Source: Sphacelaria rigidula
Taxonomy: Eukaryota > Phaeophyceae > Sphacelariales
NCBI GenBank assembly: GCA_964200075.2
Contig: CAXNAA020000144.1
Span: forward strand, 1-26,284
Length of the DNA stretch: 26,284 nt
Reading direction: 5' to 3'
A model generated the notes under the pieces. The model was not told where the DNA came from, did not search any database, and saw only the letters and a list, made by a program, of their open reading frames with translations. The position numbers and the translations under genes are program-made. Every line of letters starts with the position of its first letter. The stretch's first letter is position 1. This document shows positions 1 to 11,940 of this stretch, piece by piece.

Positions 1-158
1 CTTATTATACTAGAACCAAGTAATTTCCTGACGAATCATTATTTGTCCTAACCGTGAAAAGTATTGAGTTCATCCCTCGATTGTTGCAACATCAGCTGCT
101 AAACGTTGTCTACATGCACACGAAACGTCGTCCTATGCCCATGTTTCTTCTCGAACAG

Positions 159-1765
159 GACCACAAGGGTGGTGGGATCGTGCACTTCAGGACCCGCGAT
201 GATATGGAGTATGCCCTCCGCAAGCTGGACGGCTCCGACTTCCGCAACCCCTTCGAGAAAAGCCGCATCAGCGTGAGTCGACGATTGTTGCATCTAGTGT
301 GTGGTGTACCGTTCTATGGTCACTTCTCGTCGGGAAACGGGTTTTTGGATAAACACCCTTTTTGAACATTTCATGACAGATTTTTGGCGGAATACAGACC
401 TTGGCGGATTGGGCCTCCTCCGAAAGATATGCTGGACGTTCCAAGAGGTTCTAGCGCATTCTTCACGATCTTTCGTGCGCCCAGTTCTACTGGAACCGGA
501 TTCCCGGTTCTTCAGCAGCCCCCAAAGTCTTGGCTTCTCCGAGCATAGTACTAAAGACTGCGCCGCATGACGCTCGCCTCAAGGCTTTATCGATGCAAAC
601 AAAAGTTTGAGCTTACGAACTCGAACAAGTCGGCGTAGTCCGCCACCATCGTGTTACTACCGCCGCTCTTTCAGATTTTTCTCCCTGAACCCGTTTGGCC
701 GAGATACCTCCATCTTCACACACGACTTCATTACTGTATATCCGTAAGTGTTCAACTCCCTCATTTGCCGCCTCTCCACAACAACAGGTGCTCCCCCACC
801 GCGGCGTAGGTGGCCGAGACTCTCGCAGCCGCTCTCGTTCACCCGTCAGGCGCAGGAGGGCGCGCACGCCTTCCAGCTCGCGCTCTAGGTCAAGGAGTGC
901 CCACCGCCCTCGTCGTAGGGCCCGCTCCATGTCGAGGTAAGAAGATAAGTCGTTGTACATGAGGAGCACCTTGCCTCATTCTGCTCCTGCTTATTGGCAT
1001 CTGAAACTTGCGCCTATTCTGTCAGGAAGCAAATGTTGGTGTGCTAGTTATAGCGCGCCCGCCATGCAGGTCGCGGCAATGACGCCAGCTGTCAGTATTG
1101 GCAATGCTCGGTAATTACAACCCGAGAGCAAACGTTGCATCACGAAAATGCACAAACGCTCATGTCCCCCTCTCCGCTCACCTCCCCCCCCCCTCTTCCC
1201 CATGATGCGCAGGAGCCCCAGCAGGTCTCGCAGCCCGCCGCCTCGCAGGAGGAGGTCTCGGTCCGCCTCTCCTTCCCGCTCAAGGTCTAGGTCGAGGGGA
1301 AGGGACAGGGACAGGTACAACAGGGACGACGACCATGAGGTGCGTTTTGTTGCGGGCCTCGTCACTCGCGTTTGCGTACATCATATCCTCAGATCCACTC
1401 TTCAGCTGAGCAAAGCAGATGCCTTTGTGCGGTGCGCTTGTCACTGGCTTCGTCGGGAGGTGGCTGCTGGTATTCGTGACTCTCAACACCTCGAAACTGA
1501 AACCTGGTGCACTGTCATCACTTATCCTTGGGTTGCTTTCTAACGCATATCACAGAGGAAGGATCGCCGTAGTCGCAGCCGGAGCCGGAGCCGGAGCCGC
1601 TCGCCTGCTGAAGCAAATGGAGCCTCGAACGGGAGAGGTGCACATGAAAACGGCCATGATGATGATCGTGATGTGTCCAAGGATCGCTCGGATCGTATGG
1701 ATGCGGACAGGGATGATTACGACCACGGCCGGGAACACTCGGAGGGCGTTTCTGCGGATGCGTGA
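159..1765 (+). CDS. SRSF1-like: SRSF1/SR34-type SR splicing factor, 3' four exons (5' partial)
   Basis: Four exons can be joined: 159-272, 788-936, 1213-1339 and 1556-1765, ending in TGA. They are separated by GT-AG introns of 515, 276 and 216 bp (donors GTGAGT, GTAAGA, GTGCGT), and the phases agree throughout. The joined part encodes 199 residues. Residues 1-38 are the second half of an RRM (GGGIVHF, then DDMEYALRKLDGSDFRN), which matches RRM2 of SRSF1 and plant SR34/SR30, where GIV..., DM.YA..KLD and FRN are typical. Residues about 39-150 form an arginine/serine domain rich in RS and SRSRSP. The last ~50 residues are a D/R/H/E/G-rich tail without RS pairs. SR proteins of this family bind exonic enhancers and recruit U1 snRNP and U2AF in the nucleus. 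RRM1 and the start of RRM2 must lie upstream of base 1; bases 1-158 read as intron ending TTCTCGAACAG. Reading through the first donor reaches a stop at 363-365, so retention of that intron would truncate the protein before the RS domain. The family is clear; the exact orthologue is an inference. Confidence 0.9.
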
Positions 1766-4700
1766 GCGTGAATTGTCTTGCTCTTGACTTCAGCTGCGTT
1801 GAAGGGCACATGTCGTGAGGTCGCCGCCCCAAAGATGTGGAGGAGAGCCACGTCCAGACAACTCCTCCACTGTGTGCGTCCTGACACATGTGTCCTCCCC
1901 CTCCCCAGCACGGGTCAGCCACGGTGACGATCGGGCGCGCGTGTTGCTGCTTTCGGGGGAAACCATCAACAACCACTGAGGCGGTCCTTGGGAACGGGGA
2001 AAAGAAGAGGGATGGAATTCGTTTGCAGATGGTTCGTAACCTCGACGTGCTGCGTAGAAGTTGAATTGTAGAAATACTCGCTGTAGACCTTTTTCCCTTT
2101 TGAAGAATGTTTTGGACTGGGATAGAGAGAGAGAAATCGTCGAAGCGAGTAGATGCTTCGCCGTCAGTTGTGTTGTTGATCAACAGTCTGAAGGACACGG
2201 CATGAAACAAGGCTCATCACGAGAGGTTTTCGTGGGAACGTCAGTTGTAGCAAGTGTAAGGTGCGTTCATGCAGATGAGCCGAAACCCCGGCTGCTGAGA
2301 AATTATCATTTGGGGTACTGTACTTGTCTTAGTCAAACATTTTATCTCAGTTCCGCGCAATGACAGGCGGCGTCGGGTAGTGGCGTGCAGCGGCTGCTGG
2401 GTACGCCGGCCGTGGCTTGGACTTTGGCCAACCGCCCGTAAAGTGAAGGGAGGGAAAGCAGAGACAGGGATTGGATCAAACGATGTTATCCGGAGCCGGG
2501 CGATGTAGCGGAGCGAAAGCCCCTGACGCAACGCAGTAGCAGGGTGGGCTGGATGGGAGCTAAGCTAAGCTAGGGGGATGTGGCGGTGACCGCTGGCGTG
2601 GAAGGGCTCTCTGTGGATTGTTGACCCAAGCGAGCTGAAGCGCTAAGTTCGGGAGCTTTGAAACTGTCGTGTTGTCCATTTTGTATGCTTTTTTTATTTG
2701 CGTGTTGTGTGCGTTTCATATTTCGTCTTGTCATTCATTTCTAATCACCGTCTTCAAGTGAGAAGCGTGCTGGACGTGAAGCATTTTATCATGGGGAGAA
2801 AAAAAGGACCATCAAGTCGGGTTCAGCTGGCGGGACAGCAGCCATTTGGGATTTTGGAGCAAAAGCGAAGCGGCCGGCCGAGAGCGCGAGAGTTGCAAGC
2901 CCCGTGGCTGGACCCGGACTGTTGCGCTCTTGTCGGCCCGTAATGTAATGTTTTTGTGCTTTTCTTGTTGCCAGGTTTGCGAAAAATAATGGGTTGGGCA
3001 AAGGAGAAGGGAAGGATAATGGGAGCGGCGATATGCTGCGAAGTTTGCGGAGTCTGGTGAGCTCGAAGCGCGGATTGTGTGTGTGAGCAAAGCGATGGGT
3101 GGCTCGAGAGCGCAGCGATTGTCGAATGCGTGTGGTGCAGTGTCCTTGGGAGCGGGAGCCGCTTGCTCGGAGGAAGCATGGCGCAAAAGGCAAAGCAAGT
3201 TGCGTTTTTGTCTGTGTACCTCGCATATCGTGATCACCAGATTCTCCATGCTTGCTGACCTTTTTCGTAGTTTTACCCTATTTCTTGCTTCCTGCCCATA
3301 TTTGCACCCTTGGTATCACGTAAACAGCGCGATCCTTCATCTTGCCCGCTGTTATCCTTATTGGCGTGCGCGCGTGAAATTTGCGCATTTGAGCACATAA
3401 TCTTTGCTGGCAAGGTGCCTGCATGCCGAAGCACGTGCACGACCAAAAGTAAACATGCCAGATTGTCATTGTCGGTTTCCCGTCTCACTTCCCGTCCGTC
3501 TTGTATATATGTTTAAACTCCGAAGGTGCCCCTTCATGTATTGTCATGCCCCCCCTGCAAGAATCGCGCTAGCGCTCGGTTTCTAATACTGTGCCTCAGG
3601 CTTCGTGCTAGGTCTCCAATCTACGTGTAGCCGCGATGCGGGCGACGGATCCGACTTGTTGCTTGGCAGCAGAGACCTCGGCGTTAGCTTGGGGCCGCAG
3701 CACATTTTAATACCGAATGGGGAGCAGCCCTACTTGACTGACAACATTTTAAGAGCGTGGAGAGGGGCGCGGTGACTGGACGAAATGGCATGGTGGAAGC
3801 CTATGAGAAGCATGTACATATACGAATAGAAGAACGGGAAGGGCACGGGTACATAGTCTAGATGCCGCCGGACGTTTTAAGCACCAGAAATGGGAGGGGG
3901 GCTTCAGGAAATAGCACATGGCGTCCGCATCTCAACCATACAGAGGAGCACTATTCAGGAGCTTTTAGGTCACCGACACTGGTGCTGTAGAACATTACAT
4001 ATCCCTGGATATGCACCACCTGTACGCGAAAATATCGGTGCTCGTTACCAGCCTGCAAAACTGACAACCGCCAACTGCCAGTTGAAGGAGCCCATCACGA
4101 TAAGGCCGGTGTGGGTCGGATTAACCACCTACAACTTCTGTTGATGCAAACGACCAACGGACTGGATGTGCACACCCCAAGGTACCGTGACACAATCAAC
4201 ATGCCGTGCAAAAATGCTGCATAGCAATCCGGTGTTATCACTGTTGATGTCCAGATAGGAAGTGTGCAGATCTCTCCATGCATCCGTAGCTCTGTTGAGC
4301 TTTCTACCCGCAGTTGCAAATTGCACACGTGGTCAATCGGCTTCACTACCGTATACACTCTCGACACTTTTTGCACTCCCGAGTATCTCTTCTCTTATAT
4401 ACTCTGGAGGTTCAGGTTCCATTCTTGTGAACACTCCAGAGGGATGGGAATAGTCACACTCCGAAATTTCAGCATGTGCTCTAGGAGAAAATGAATCCTT
4501 GGACATGCATACACAGCTCTGGGTGATCACGAGAGAGGACGTGTTCCCCTGGAGGTCAGGGAGTCCACCAGAAGATGGCGTAAGCACTGTTTTAAGTACC
4601 CTTTAGCGAGTAACGTCTGCCAAAGCACAAGATCACAAGATATAGGAGGAGGATTGAAAAGACATGACGCTAAGAGCCGACTGACCATGTGACAATCAAT

Positions 4701-5693
4701 GACTGAGCGCGATTCGATGGGTATTGGTTTCGATGTCTGGGTATGTGATCTACTCAGGATTTGCCAAGAGGTCGGGATACCTTGTTTGCTTGAGGATGGA
4801 ACATGAAATGTTCGAAAAAGGCCGTATTTTCCCGGGGAACACAACACGTCCTCGTACTCTACCGGCGTTTGACCTACCGATTGGATTGGGGGATTGAGCT
4901 CCATCGCGAAGGACGGGAGAAGGGGGTACACACTGACTTGGTGCATACTGGTAAATTCCGGAGCAGTAGCGACCACTTGCGTATGAACGTCTAGAGCGTT
5001 TTGGAGTTTTTCGTCTGTACAACGAGAACAAAGTCCTCAACGACCATGCCTCTGATGGAGGCGAAGGGAAGTAGTCGAGCTACCATGGGCCCCCGAGGGT
5101 GGTACCATCACACCAACTTTGAACAGTTTACCATGCGGCAAGTAGCAACGACTGCTGCCGAGATAGCCCCCCCCCCCGAACCGGCCAGCAAAGTGCACGG
5201 AGGCGATGATCATGAATGGCGTTGAAGCTGGTTTCGTGTTTCACGACGCGACTCATTTGGGCGTAAAAGGATCACGGCGGGTTTTTTGGACGGCTTCGGT
5301 GCACATTTTTGTGGGGGGGGCTATCTCTGCATTAGACCCACACACCTGACGGGAAGAGGTATGACGTCACCGAGCCCGCAAGCTATATTGTTGATGTATC
5401 TGTGCAGGAAAATACGGCCCCTGGAACCACAATCATTTCCACGCTATCTCTTGCTACGAATAAAGAAGAACGGCAATACTCCAAGTTTCTGTTGAAGTAC
5501 CAATTACACCCTTCTTCTATTTGCCACCTGTACCCTCTCACCAGCTAACAGTGATTTGCGAAAGTATCCGGGCCTGGTGGTGGGTAACCCCGGGCGCTGA
5601 ACACTATGGAACACTTTTGTCGTCACTACGCAGAACCTTCCCGGGTATACGACGATCGAAACTAGGAATAGTTACAGCTTCCTCTCGTCTGAG
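1766..5693. other. Convergent intergenic region, first part; no recognisable gene
   Basis: This follows the stop of the SR gene and should begin with its 3' UTR, whose end I cannot place. Several reading frames are open for 100-230 codons (for example - strand 1518-2210, three overlapping - strand frames in 2789-3249, and - strand 4527-4976). None shows a known domain, consistent codon bias or flanking splice sites that would extend it. Composition is mixed, with a poly-C run at about 5167-5177. I see no tRNA, rRNA or clear repeat family here. A short noncoding RNA or a diverged transposon remnant cannot be excluded. Confidence 0.5.
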
Positions 5694-5825
5694 GCCGTTG
5701 CTTCTGTCTTCTTCTCTTCCTTCCTTTCTCTTTCATTCTATTGTTTTTTCTTGTTTTTTGCTGCTCCCGATCACGCGCTGGATTGTTGCAATCAGCTAAT
5801 GTGAGATGATCATTCAATCAATCAC
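5694..5825 (+). repeat. Pyrimidine-rich dispersed repeat with AATC-type tail, copy 1
   Basis: A T/C-rich tract is followed by TTTTTTGCTGCTCC, then GGATTGTTGCAATCAGCT, and ends in a short ATTCAATCAATCA tail. The same order of motifs recurs at 16286-16380 inside element E1. The two copies share the last ~75 bp most clearly. Simple tails of this kind are seen on short retroposons, but I find no convincing polymerase III promoter boxes, so the class is left open. Confidence 0.6.
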
Positions 5826-7596
5826 CGCGGTTTGGAAGTTGCGAAAAAACGAAACCACTACCATCTACAGCTGCGTAAAAATTAGGGAATACGGGGATAT
5901 CCCCGGTGTAGGTGTGCGCCGTTGTGTAGAGATCTTGGTACAATTACGGTCGAGGTATCCTTGAAAATGGTGCTACAACAAACTTTTCGTGTGGCACGCC
6001 TGCGCACGTTCTATCCAGGTGACGCAGTCGACGCCAGTTATTATGTCGTCATGATACCTCCGTTCCCCGTCCGCCGACGAAGGTCAAGACCGATCTTGTC
6101 GGTAAGGCATGTGGAGGGTCTATTCGGCGGGTGAAGGGCCGGAATTACCGTCAAGGAGTGATTCCTTCTCACCACCACCCTTGGCCAAGGCCGTCGTGTG
6201 GTACTAGAGTTGGGTCAGCGCGGTGCTCACCAGGCACACCCACCCCTGTTCTAATGCAGCAGTATAGTACGTCAACACCCTGAGTCCGGGCATATCCTGG
6301 GCTACAAGCAGTTTAATGTGTCTACACCCTGAGTGTGGGCATGTTGAGACCCGGTGTGTGCGCGGAGGCTGTTGACACCGCTGTCGACAGCTGGCACATA
6401 CACTTTTGATACAAGGGAGCGTGTGCCGGTGTGTAGACTGGNNNNNNNNNNTGGTTTCGGCGACAAGGATGGAGGAGGAGCGTTCGTCGACGGACGGGTT
6501 AGGTCTGGTTGAGCCTCCTGGACGAGAAACTTCCCACAGACCTGAATCAGAGCGCATCATGAAGGAGGAAGTGTTTCATCGCGAAAAAAAGCAGAGGGGG
6601 CAGGCACTATGTGGGGATCATGGATACCGGAGAGGGTGGGCGGTTGGGTTGGCCATGGACGCTGGAGAGGACAGCTCAGAGCGTCAGGAGGCAACTTCGA
6701 AGAGGACCTTGTAGCGGAGAAGAGCAGAGCAGGCGGCTAATTTTTGTTGAGGGCGGAATATTTTTGTCTGTTGGGTTTCTGGTACAGACAGTTGTTTGTT
6801 GTGGATGCTACGTGCAGATGGCATATCCCATGTTTTCATGGTTGATTATAGCACACTGTGGACAGATTCTGTTATTGCTGATAGCGGTATGCCGTGTGTA
6901 GGGTAGATATGCCCTGTCTGTTGTGCTTCCATGACGACGATACTTGAGCAGAACCTGGGAGAGGTCATAGTTCCTCCCTTTCCCTCCTCGTTACCGTCAG
7001 GTTGTCCTTTTTTGTTCTTGTCTTTTTTGGATCTTCCCGTCCAGCGATTTTCAGTCTCCGGCGCGCAGACTCTGTAGAACATCTCTTTGAACAGCACTCC
7101 AGACGGTAGATCTGTTTTGGGATTGGTCTCTATTCTACGTATGCGACAGTTTCAATTATCGGATCACTCGCTGTTACTACTTTGTGTATACACCAGTACG
7201 GGGCAAAGTAGTCGGAGAGGTCACACGCGGGGACCGATTCCAGTACAAGCAGATCTTCTGTAGTTCAATCGGTGCCCTTTTCTTCGTGTAGATGTTTTTG
7301 TTTCTTGGTGTTTGGGTTATGGATATATTGGTGATATACTCGCACTCTGTGACCACAAGTTTATAATAATCTGTTCCGATCTATTATGCATTACATGTTT
7401 TTTTTCATTCAGCGGCCTTCACACCGATATCCCCTAGTAGGGCCGATACGGTAAAGTTGACAAGGCTATGGTTAACATGGACATGTGGGATTTACTGCTG
7501 GCCCAGCTCGTGTAACGTGCGAGAAAACCTGATGACGCGCGACTATACATGAAATGGGCCGATTGCTCCTAGACAAGAGGGTAAGAACATACATAA
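5826..7596. other. Intergenic region with one assembly gap; no gene seen
   Basis: No recognisable coding region. Small features are a perfect 14 bp palindrome CGGGGATATCCCCG at 5892-5905 and two short direct repeats of ACACCCTGAGT...GGGCAT near 6268 and 6325. At 7497-7511 the string GCTGGCCCAGCTCGT matches the right terminal repeat of the 1 kb element at 23888-24898. Open frames in this stretch have no domain I recognise. Confidence 0.5.
6442..6451. other. Assembly gap (10 N)
   Basis: Ten N of placeholder length. The flanks end in CTGG and resume with TGG, so a trivial 3 bp overlap exists, but nothing else shows whether bases are missing. Confidence 0.95.
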
Positions 7597-7855
7597 AACA
7601 ACGTTTTCGTCAGATTGAGAGTAGCGCGCTGATAGAGAATGGTTAGCTTCAACTTAGCCAATTTTTCATCCCATTTGTACCGCTCCTTCCCTTGCGTCCT
7701 ACTCAGGGATACTAAGGGCCTCAGTGGCAGGCTACTACAGTAAGCACATTGGGCCTCGTGGAGGGGCACTTCGGAACAGAAATGATTATTTCACTTATTG
7801 ACTGCTTTTCACCCTCACTCGTATCCTCTACTCTCAACTTCACGAAAACATTGTT
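7597..7855. mobile_element. MITE-like inverted-repeat element, family B, complete copy
   Basis: This 259 bp sequence is bounded by ~28 bp terminal inverted repeats. The left end reads AACAACGTTTTCGTCAG...GAGAGTAG. The reverse complement of the right end reads AACAATGTTTTCGTGAAG...GAGAGTAG. It encodes no protein. A related copy in opposite orientation is at 16652-16949, and half copies are at 16098-16264 and 21011-21170. The flanking four bases are ATAA and ATAG, a possible imperfect target duplication. It lies 170 bp past the stop codon of the DNAJC17-type gene, so it may sit within that gene's 3' UTR. The superfamily cannot be assigned from the ends alone. Confidence 0.75.
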
Positions 7856-8026
7856 ATAGCCATGACTTCTATCAACAGCAAGAGGGGAAAGTTAGTGTAT
7901 CCGTCCACAAAGTTTCATTTTTACACAAAAGAAAGGCTGGTCAGCCTCGTGGGTTTTCTTTACAACAATCGATCTTCAATATATACCGATTCGGGAAACA
8001 TGATTTAAAATGGATTAAAAATGCGG

Positions 8027-9316
8027 TCAGGTGTTACTTTGAAACCGCATCATACGCGCCAAAACATCTCCTTCGTCTATGGGAGTGCCCCCTGCACTAC
8101 CCCTTCCCCTGCCCGACTTATCTACATTAGTTGATATACCACTATCGCTACGTGCCGCAAACGCACTACCCGCATCGCCGGAAGGCGTGCAGGGGTTGCT
8201 ACCAGGTGCCGTGCCCCTCATCATGGCCGAAAGAACGTCATTTTCTCGCCGCGCTACGCCAGCAGCTGTATACGCGGGCATTGGGGAAGGGAAAACAGGC
8301 GTCGCAAAACTGCCGCTGCCTGGAGTACCATCGACTACTCTACGGGCAGCAGGGGAGAACGGCGACTCCGGTGCTCGCATATCCCGCGTTCTGGTACCGC
8401 TACCTAGCTTCACTGCACATTCCGCCCCGATCCCCGCAGGGCTCGCGGCAGACCTGCTCGCCGCTTGTTTTCCTCCCTCACCCATTCTCGCCGGTGCACC
8501 ACCATTGGTTGTATCTCGGTAGGGCACTTTCGTCCCTGCCGATACTGGTGCCATCGTCGGGCTCTTCAGTGGCGTACCCCGCGCCTGATCTAATGAAATA
8601 CCTTCGTCGGCAGCCATTTGGCGAATGATCGCTTGACGCTCTGCCTCCTGGCGAAGCTTCATCATTACAACAGACTCTTTATCTCGAAGAGAGGCCGGTG
8701 TACCGGCTCCCTCTCCGCTGTAAGTCGAGCCCGGCGTCGCCGGAGGGGAAGCTTTTTCTCGTCGAGGAGCGAAGGATGAGCGTTTGGCTCTTTTTTTCTT
8801 GCCGATGTGGCTGGCACGCATGGTTTCGTGGTCGTCATCGTACGCGGCTACTGCCTCATCGGCAGCATCGGGAGAGGCGAATATCACCAACGCTTTGTTG
8901 CCGGATCCGGCTTCGATAGACACGGATTCGACCCTGCCGAATCTTGAGAACAAAACATCCAGCGTGTGATCCGAATGGGATTCCTTTTTCGTACTCCACT
9001 TGACTCTGACCGTCCGATCCTCCAAGTCATCCTCATCGTGTTCGCCCACCACGGTGGACGCGCCCCTCTTCCTTGATCGTTCCAGTTCCATCGCCGCTTT
9101 TTGCTCTCGGCTTTTTCGCTCCCTTTCCCGCCCCTGTTGCTTTCGCATTTCTTCACCTCGTTTCTTTAGCTCTGCAACTAACCTCGCCTCCCCACCCGTT
9201 CCCAGACCAGCGCTTCCCGTGCTAAAGCGCCGAGCGCCTACGACTCCGTTTTCCCGTCGTTCGAGCTCTTCTCGGAGCTGGCGACGTTTTTGCCCCATGT
9301 TCCGGTATTGCTCCGC
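8027..9316 (-). CDS. DNAJC17: DNAJC17-type spliceosomal J protein, last exon (5' partial)
   Basis: This is a single long terminal exon of 429 codons plus TGA. It begins right after a good acceptor (reverse complement TCTCTAATTTGCAG, then GCG GAG CAA). Residues 1-100 are charged and probably helical, as in the linker that follows the J domain. Residues 101-165 are an RRM (RTVRVKW, LFSRFGRVESV, KALVIFASPDAADEAV), placed as in human DNAJC17. Residues 214-234 (ESVVMMKLRQEAERQAIIRQM) match the conserved block that ends the human protein. About 195 further residues form a Gly/Ser/Pro/Ala-rich, probably disordered tail with many TP and SP sites. The tail carries two copies of DVLxxMMR at residues 360-367 and 417-424. 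DNAJC17 (related to yeast Cwc23) is a nuclear spliceosome-associated J protein. The J domain with its HPD motif must be encoded upstream on this strand; I could not find it within the next several kb. Confidence 0.88.
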   Translation of the reverse strand, partial: AEQYRNMGQKRRQLREELERRENGVVGARRFSTGSAGLGTGGEARLVAELKKRGEEMRKQQGRERERKSREQKAAMELERSRKRGASTVVGEHDEDDLEDRTVRVKWSTKKESHSDHTLDVLFSRFGRVESVSIEAGSGNKALVIFASPDAADEAVAAYDDDHETMRASHIGKKKRAKRSSFAPRREKASPPATPGSTYSGEGAGTPASLRDKESVVMMKLRQEAERQAIIRQMAADEGISLDQARGTPLKSPTMAPVSAGTKVPYRDTTNGGAPARMGEGGKQAASRSAASPAGIGAECAVKLGSGTRTRDMRAPESPFSPAARRVVDGTPGSGSFATPVFPSPMPAYTAAGVARRENDVLSAMMRGTAPGSNPCTPSGDAGSAFAARSDSGISTNVDKSGRGRGSAGGTPIDEGDVLARMMRFQSNT

Positions 9317-11558
9317 CTGCAAATTAGAGAGGTCGTGGAACAGGAAGTGAAGAAGCATAAACGGGGAAATCAGCGCGATATATTGTAGGTCGCAAATATC
9401 CAGGGTGCGTGCGAAAATACAACGGGTAAGGTGACGTCACTTCTTCCTTCACACTAACCGTGTATTAGTGGCACTTTTTCCAGGACTATTCGATCAGTGT
9501 GGTCGTTGAACGTTTTTAACTGATCCTTGGAACCCAGCCGTTGTCACGAGAAAAAGACGAAACGAAAGGAGATGAACAAAAAAAAACGCCAACATCGACC
9601 TCAGTAGCAAGACCACTGTGCTGGAAATGACAGGTTTCGCTCATAAGTGCCTATTTTGGCCCTTCGACAGCGTGTTTGGCGTGAAAAGACGGCTAAGTTC
9701 TCATGAAATTGAGTCGCGCAAACCTTGCAGATTGGAAGAAGTGTCATGTCCATTTGGGGGAGGGGACTTTCCACCATTGCAAAATCTGCGAGGTCCCTTT
9801 TCCCGCCCAAAAGTTCAACTGCGCACACCGATAATCGTCGAAGTGTTCCAGAATCCTCTCACAGAATACCAAAACATTCCCAGATGAAACTATCCGCGTA
9901 GGGCTTACAGACGGGAAAAAAATATGAGTTGCGCATTTCTCCAACTCCTGTAGAGCAACGATAGAGCTCCATGTATAGAACAGTCCACTGGAGAAGAGCA
10001 CGCCAATATCATTCATTGGCCTTGCATTACAAAAGGCACTTCTGAGCAAAGATGAGTGAAATGGTGAGCAGACACTTGTACGTACAGTTATCGGCGCGCC
10101 TGATCCCCCAAAATGGGCAAAAAAGTGTTACCGACCAATATCACGAACAGACACGAACAGACCGACCTCTGGGGCTTATCAAGGCTCGTGGGGTAAAATG
10201 CGCCTTGCGCCATCGGAAGAAAACGGCATGGATCCAAATTTCATATCGAGAAATAGTGGACTGCATTCTGAAATGAGAACCCTAGCGTTATTTCCGTTGT
10301 TGTTCCTCATATTTCACGTGCCACTACATCGCTTTTCGTCCGCGCTTGCGATACCCTGGCATGCAAGGAGGCTAGTTGGGTTGACCCAACTCAACGCACA
10401 ACGAGAACACTCACGCAAGGGCGGTACATATATTCCCTGAACAAACTGAGGCCTTGGTAGACCCCAAATCGGGGCCTGTGGCGCCGATTTCAACGAAAAC
10501 GCGTTATGCGCACCCGAGGAGCACACGGGTCTGTCAGCCCTACTAAAATTTCGATTATCGTTGTATACACTCGAATCAAGTAATATCAACCATGAATATT
10601 TGTAGCCCAACGCTGGTAACTGAAACCGGGAAGCTGAACCATTTTGGGAGGGGATGCGGATAAAAAAATTGGGCAAACATGTGCTCAACATGCGACAGTG
10701 CCAAATGTACTGATGAACTTCAACGAGGACGGCCCTTACACAGAGGAATGGAGTACAAATAGTCACCCGGTGTGTGGTGTGGGCTGGGCGGGTGTTGGTC
10801 CACCAGCTCGTCATGTTTTGAGGAGCTTGATTCATCGGCTGCCATCATTCCACAGTTTTTGGCGGATAAAATGACTCGCCTTGTGCACGTGTATTATGTA
10901 TGAGACATCTTCCCACGCCAGCGAATACCCTTTTCGTACACATGCATGTTTTGACAGACGTGCGATTTTTACCCCAACTACGTTGCTCTACACTCTTTGC
11001 AGGGGTATGTATTTCTTATGCAAGTACCCTGCCCTGCCTACGACTGCTCACTGTACCAGAGGTAACGGTGTAGCTTCTACTCGCCCCGTGTCGGTGTTCG
11101 TGCTAGTCGTCAACGATACGAATCGGTACAGAACAATGCACCAGTACTACAGTCGTGCAGCGGCTCCAACTTTCCACGAGTTTTACAGACTCTGGCCCAC
11201 CCAGTGCCTGCCTGCTGCACTCAAACAAGGATTGAACGGCTGCTCAGACCGTCGTTTCCGCTGAATGCTGCTGTCTGTGATCGCCTACCGAGCTCCAACA
11301 GGACAAACTGTACTTTCGCTGCCATGCATGGTACTACAACTACCAGCAACACCATGACAAAAATTGGCGGATCCTTCTTCGTTCATCCTTTGCACTCGTC
11401 ATCTCAAACGAATCAAGGGTCACATGCAATGCCAACATATATCAGCTAGTCACAACTTCCCCCCACTCCCACGCAACACAAATTACCATGAGTGGAATTA
11501 TGCACACCCTGAATCGTGCATCCTTCCAACACGTATTAGTTGATCATATTGGAAAATA
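9317..11558. other. Upstream intron or flank of the DNAJC17-type gene; no exon recognised
   Basis: Directly upstream of the exon this must be intron, because the exon opens at an acceptor and lacks the J domain. I looked on the - strand for a J-domain exon, using HPD(K) in its codon variants and the preceding tyrosine-rich helix, and found none. The longest - strand open frames (10314-10835, 9744-10049) show no J-domain, RRM or other known motif. No tRNA or strong repeat was seen. Confidence 0.5.
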
Positions 11559-11867
11559 GCGATATATTGCCGGCGTAGTATATCTTGGTACCCTGGAACC
11601 GCACACGATTGCCCCGCCCAACATATATTGGCGTCGTGGGACTGTAAACATTTTGACCGCCCAAAAGATATTAGTGCCGTGAGACTGCACACATCTTGTC
11701 CCGTCAATATATATTGGGGCCATGTGAGCGACGACATATTGCACGACCAATATATAGTAGGGTCGCATAGGTGACAACATATTGCCCGGTGAATACATAC
11801 TGGGGCCGTGGGGGTTACAACATATTGGCTCCGGTCAGTATATGTATGTATATATATATATATATAT
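11559..11867. repeat. 43 bp AT-rich satellite, left array, best-preserved part
   Basis: Seven diverged tandem units start near 11561, 11604, 11647, 11690, 11733, 11777 and 11820, a period of 43 bp. Each pairs a CAATATATATTG-like AT palindrome with a GC-richer half (GGGGCCGTG...GACTGTA type), followed by ACATATTGC. The array runs into a TA microsatellite at about 11851-11867. Degenerate units seem to continue to about 11940. Confidence 0.8.
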
Positions 11868-11940
11868 CTGGGTAGCGTATGCGATAACACATCACGCACC
11901 CACTATACACTTGGCGGGCGCACAGCTACCGAGTATATGT

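Noticed and set aside
1518-2210. 230-codon open frame on the - strand opposite the last SR exon
   Set aside because: Part of it is the antisense of the RS-rich exon, where repetitive GC-rich codons suppress stops; the rest has no domain or splice support.
2789-3249. Three overlapping - strand open frames of 118-145 codons
   Set aside because: Being open in several frames at once points to base composition, and none has a recognisable motif.
4527-4976. 149-codon open frame on the - strand
   Set aside because: No known domain, no extension by plausible splice sites, and an overlapping frame of similar length exists; a diverged transposon remnant is possible but not supportable.
10314-10835. 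173-codon open frame upstream of the DNAJC17-type exon
   Set aside because: Checked as a possible J-domain exon; it has no HPD motif or helix pattern and composition unlike the confirmed exon.
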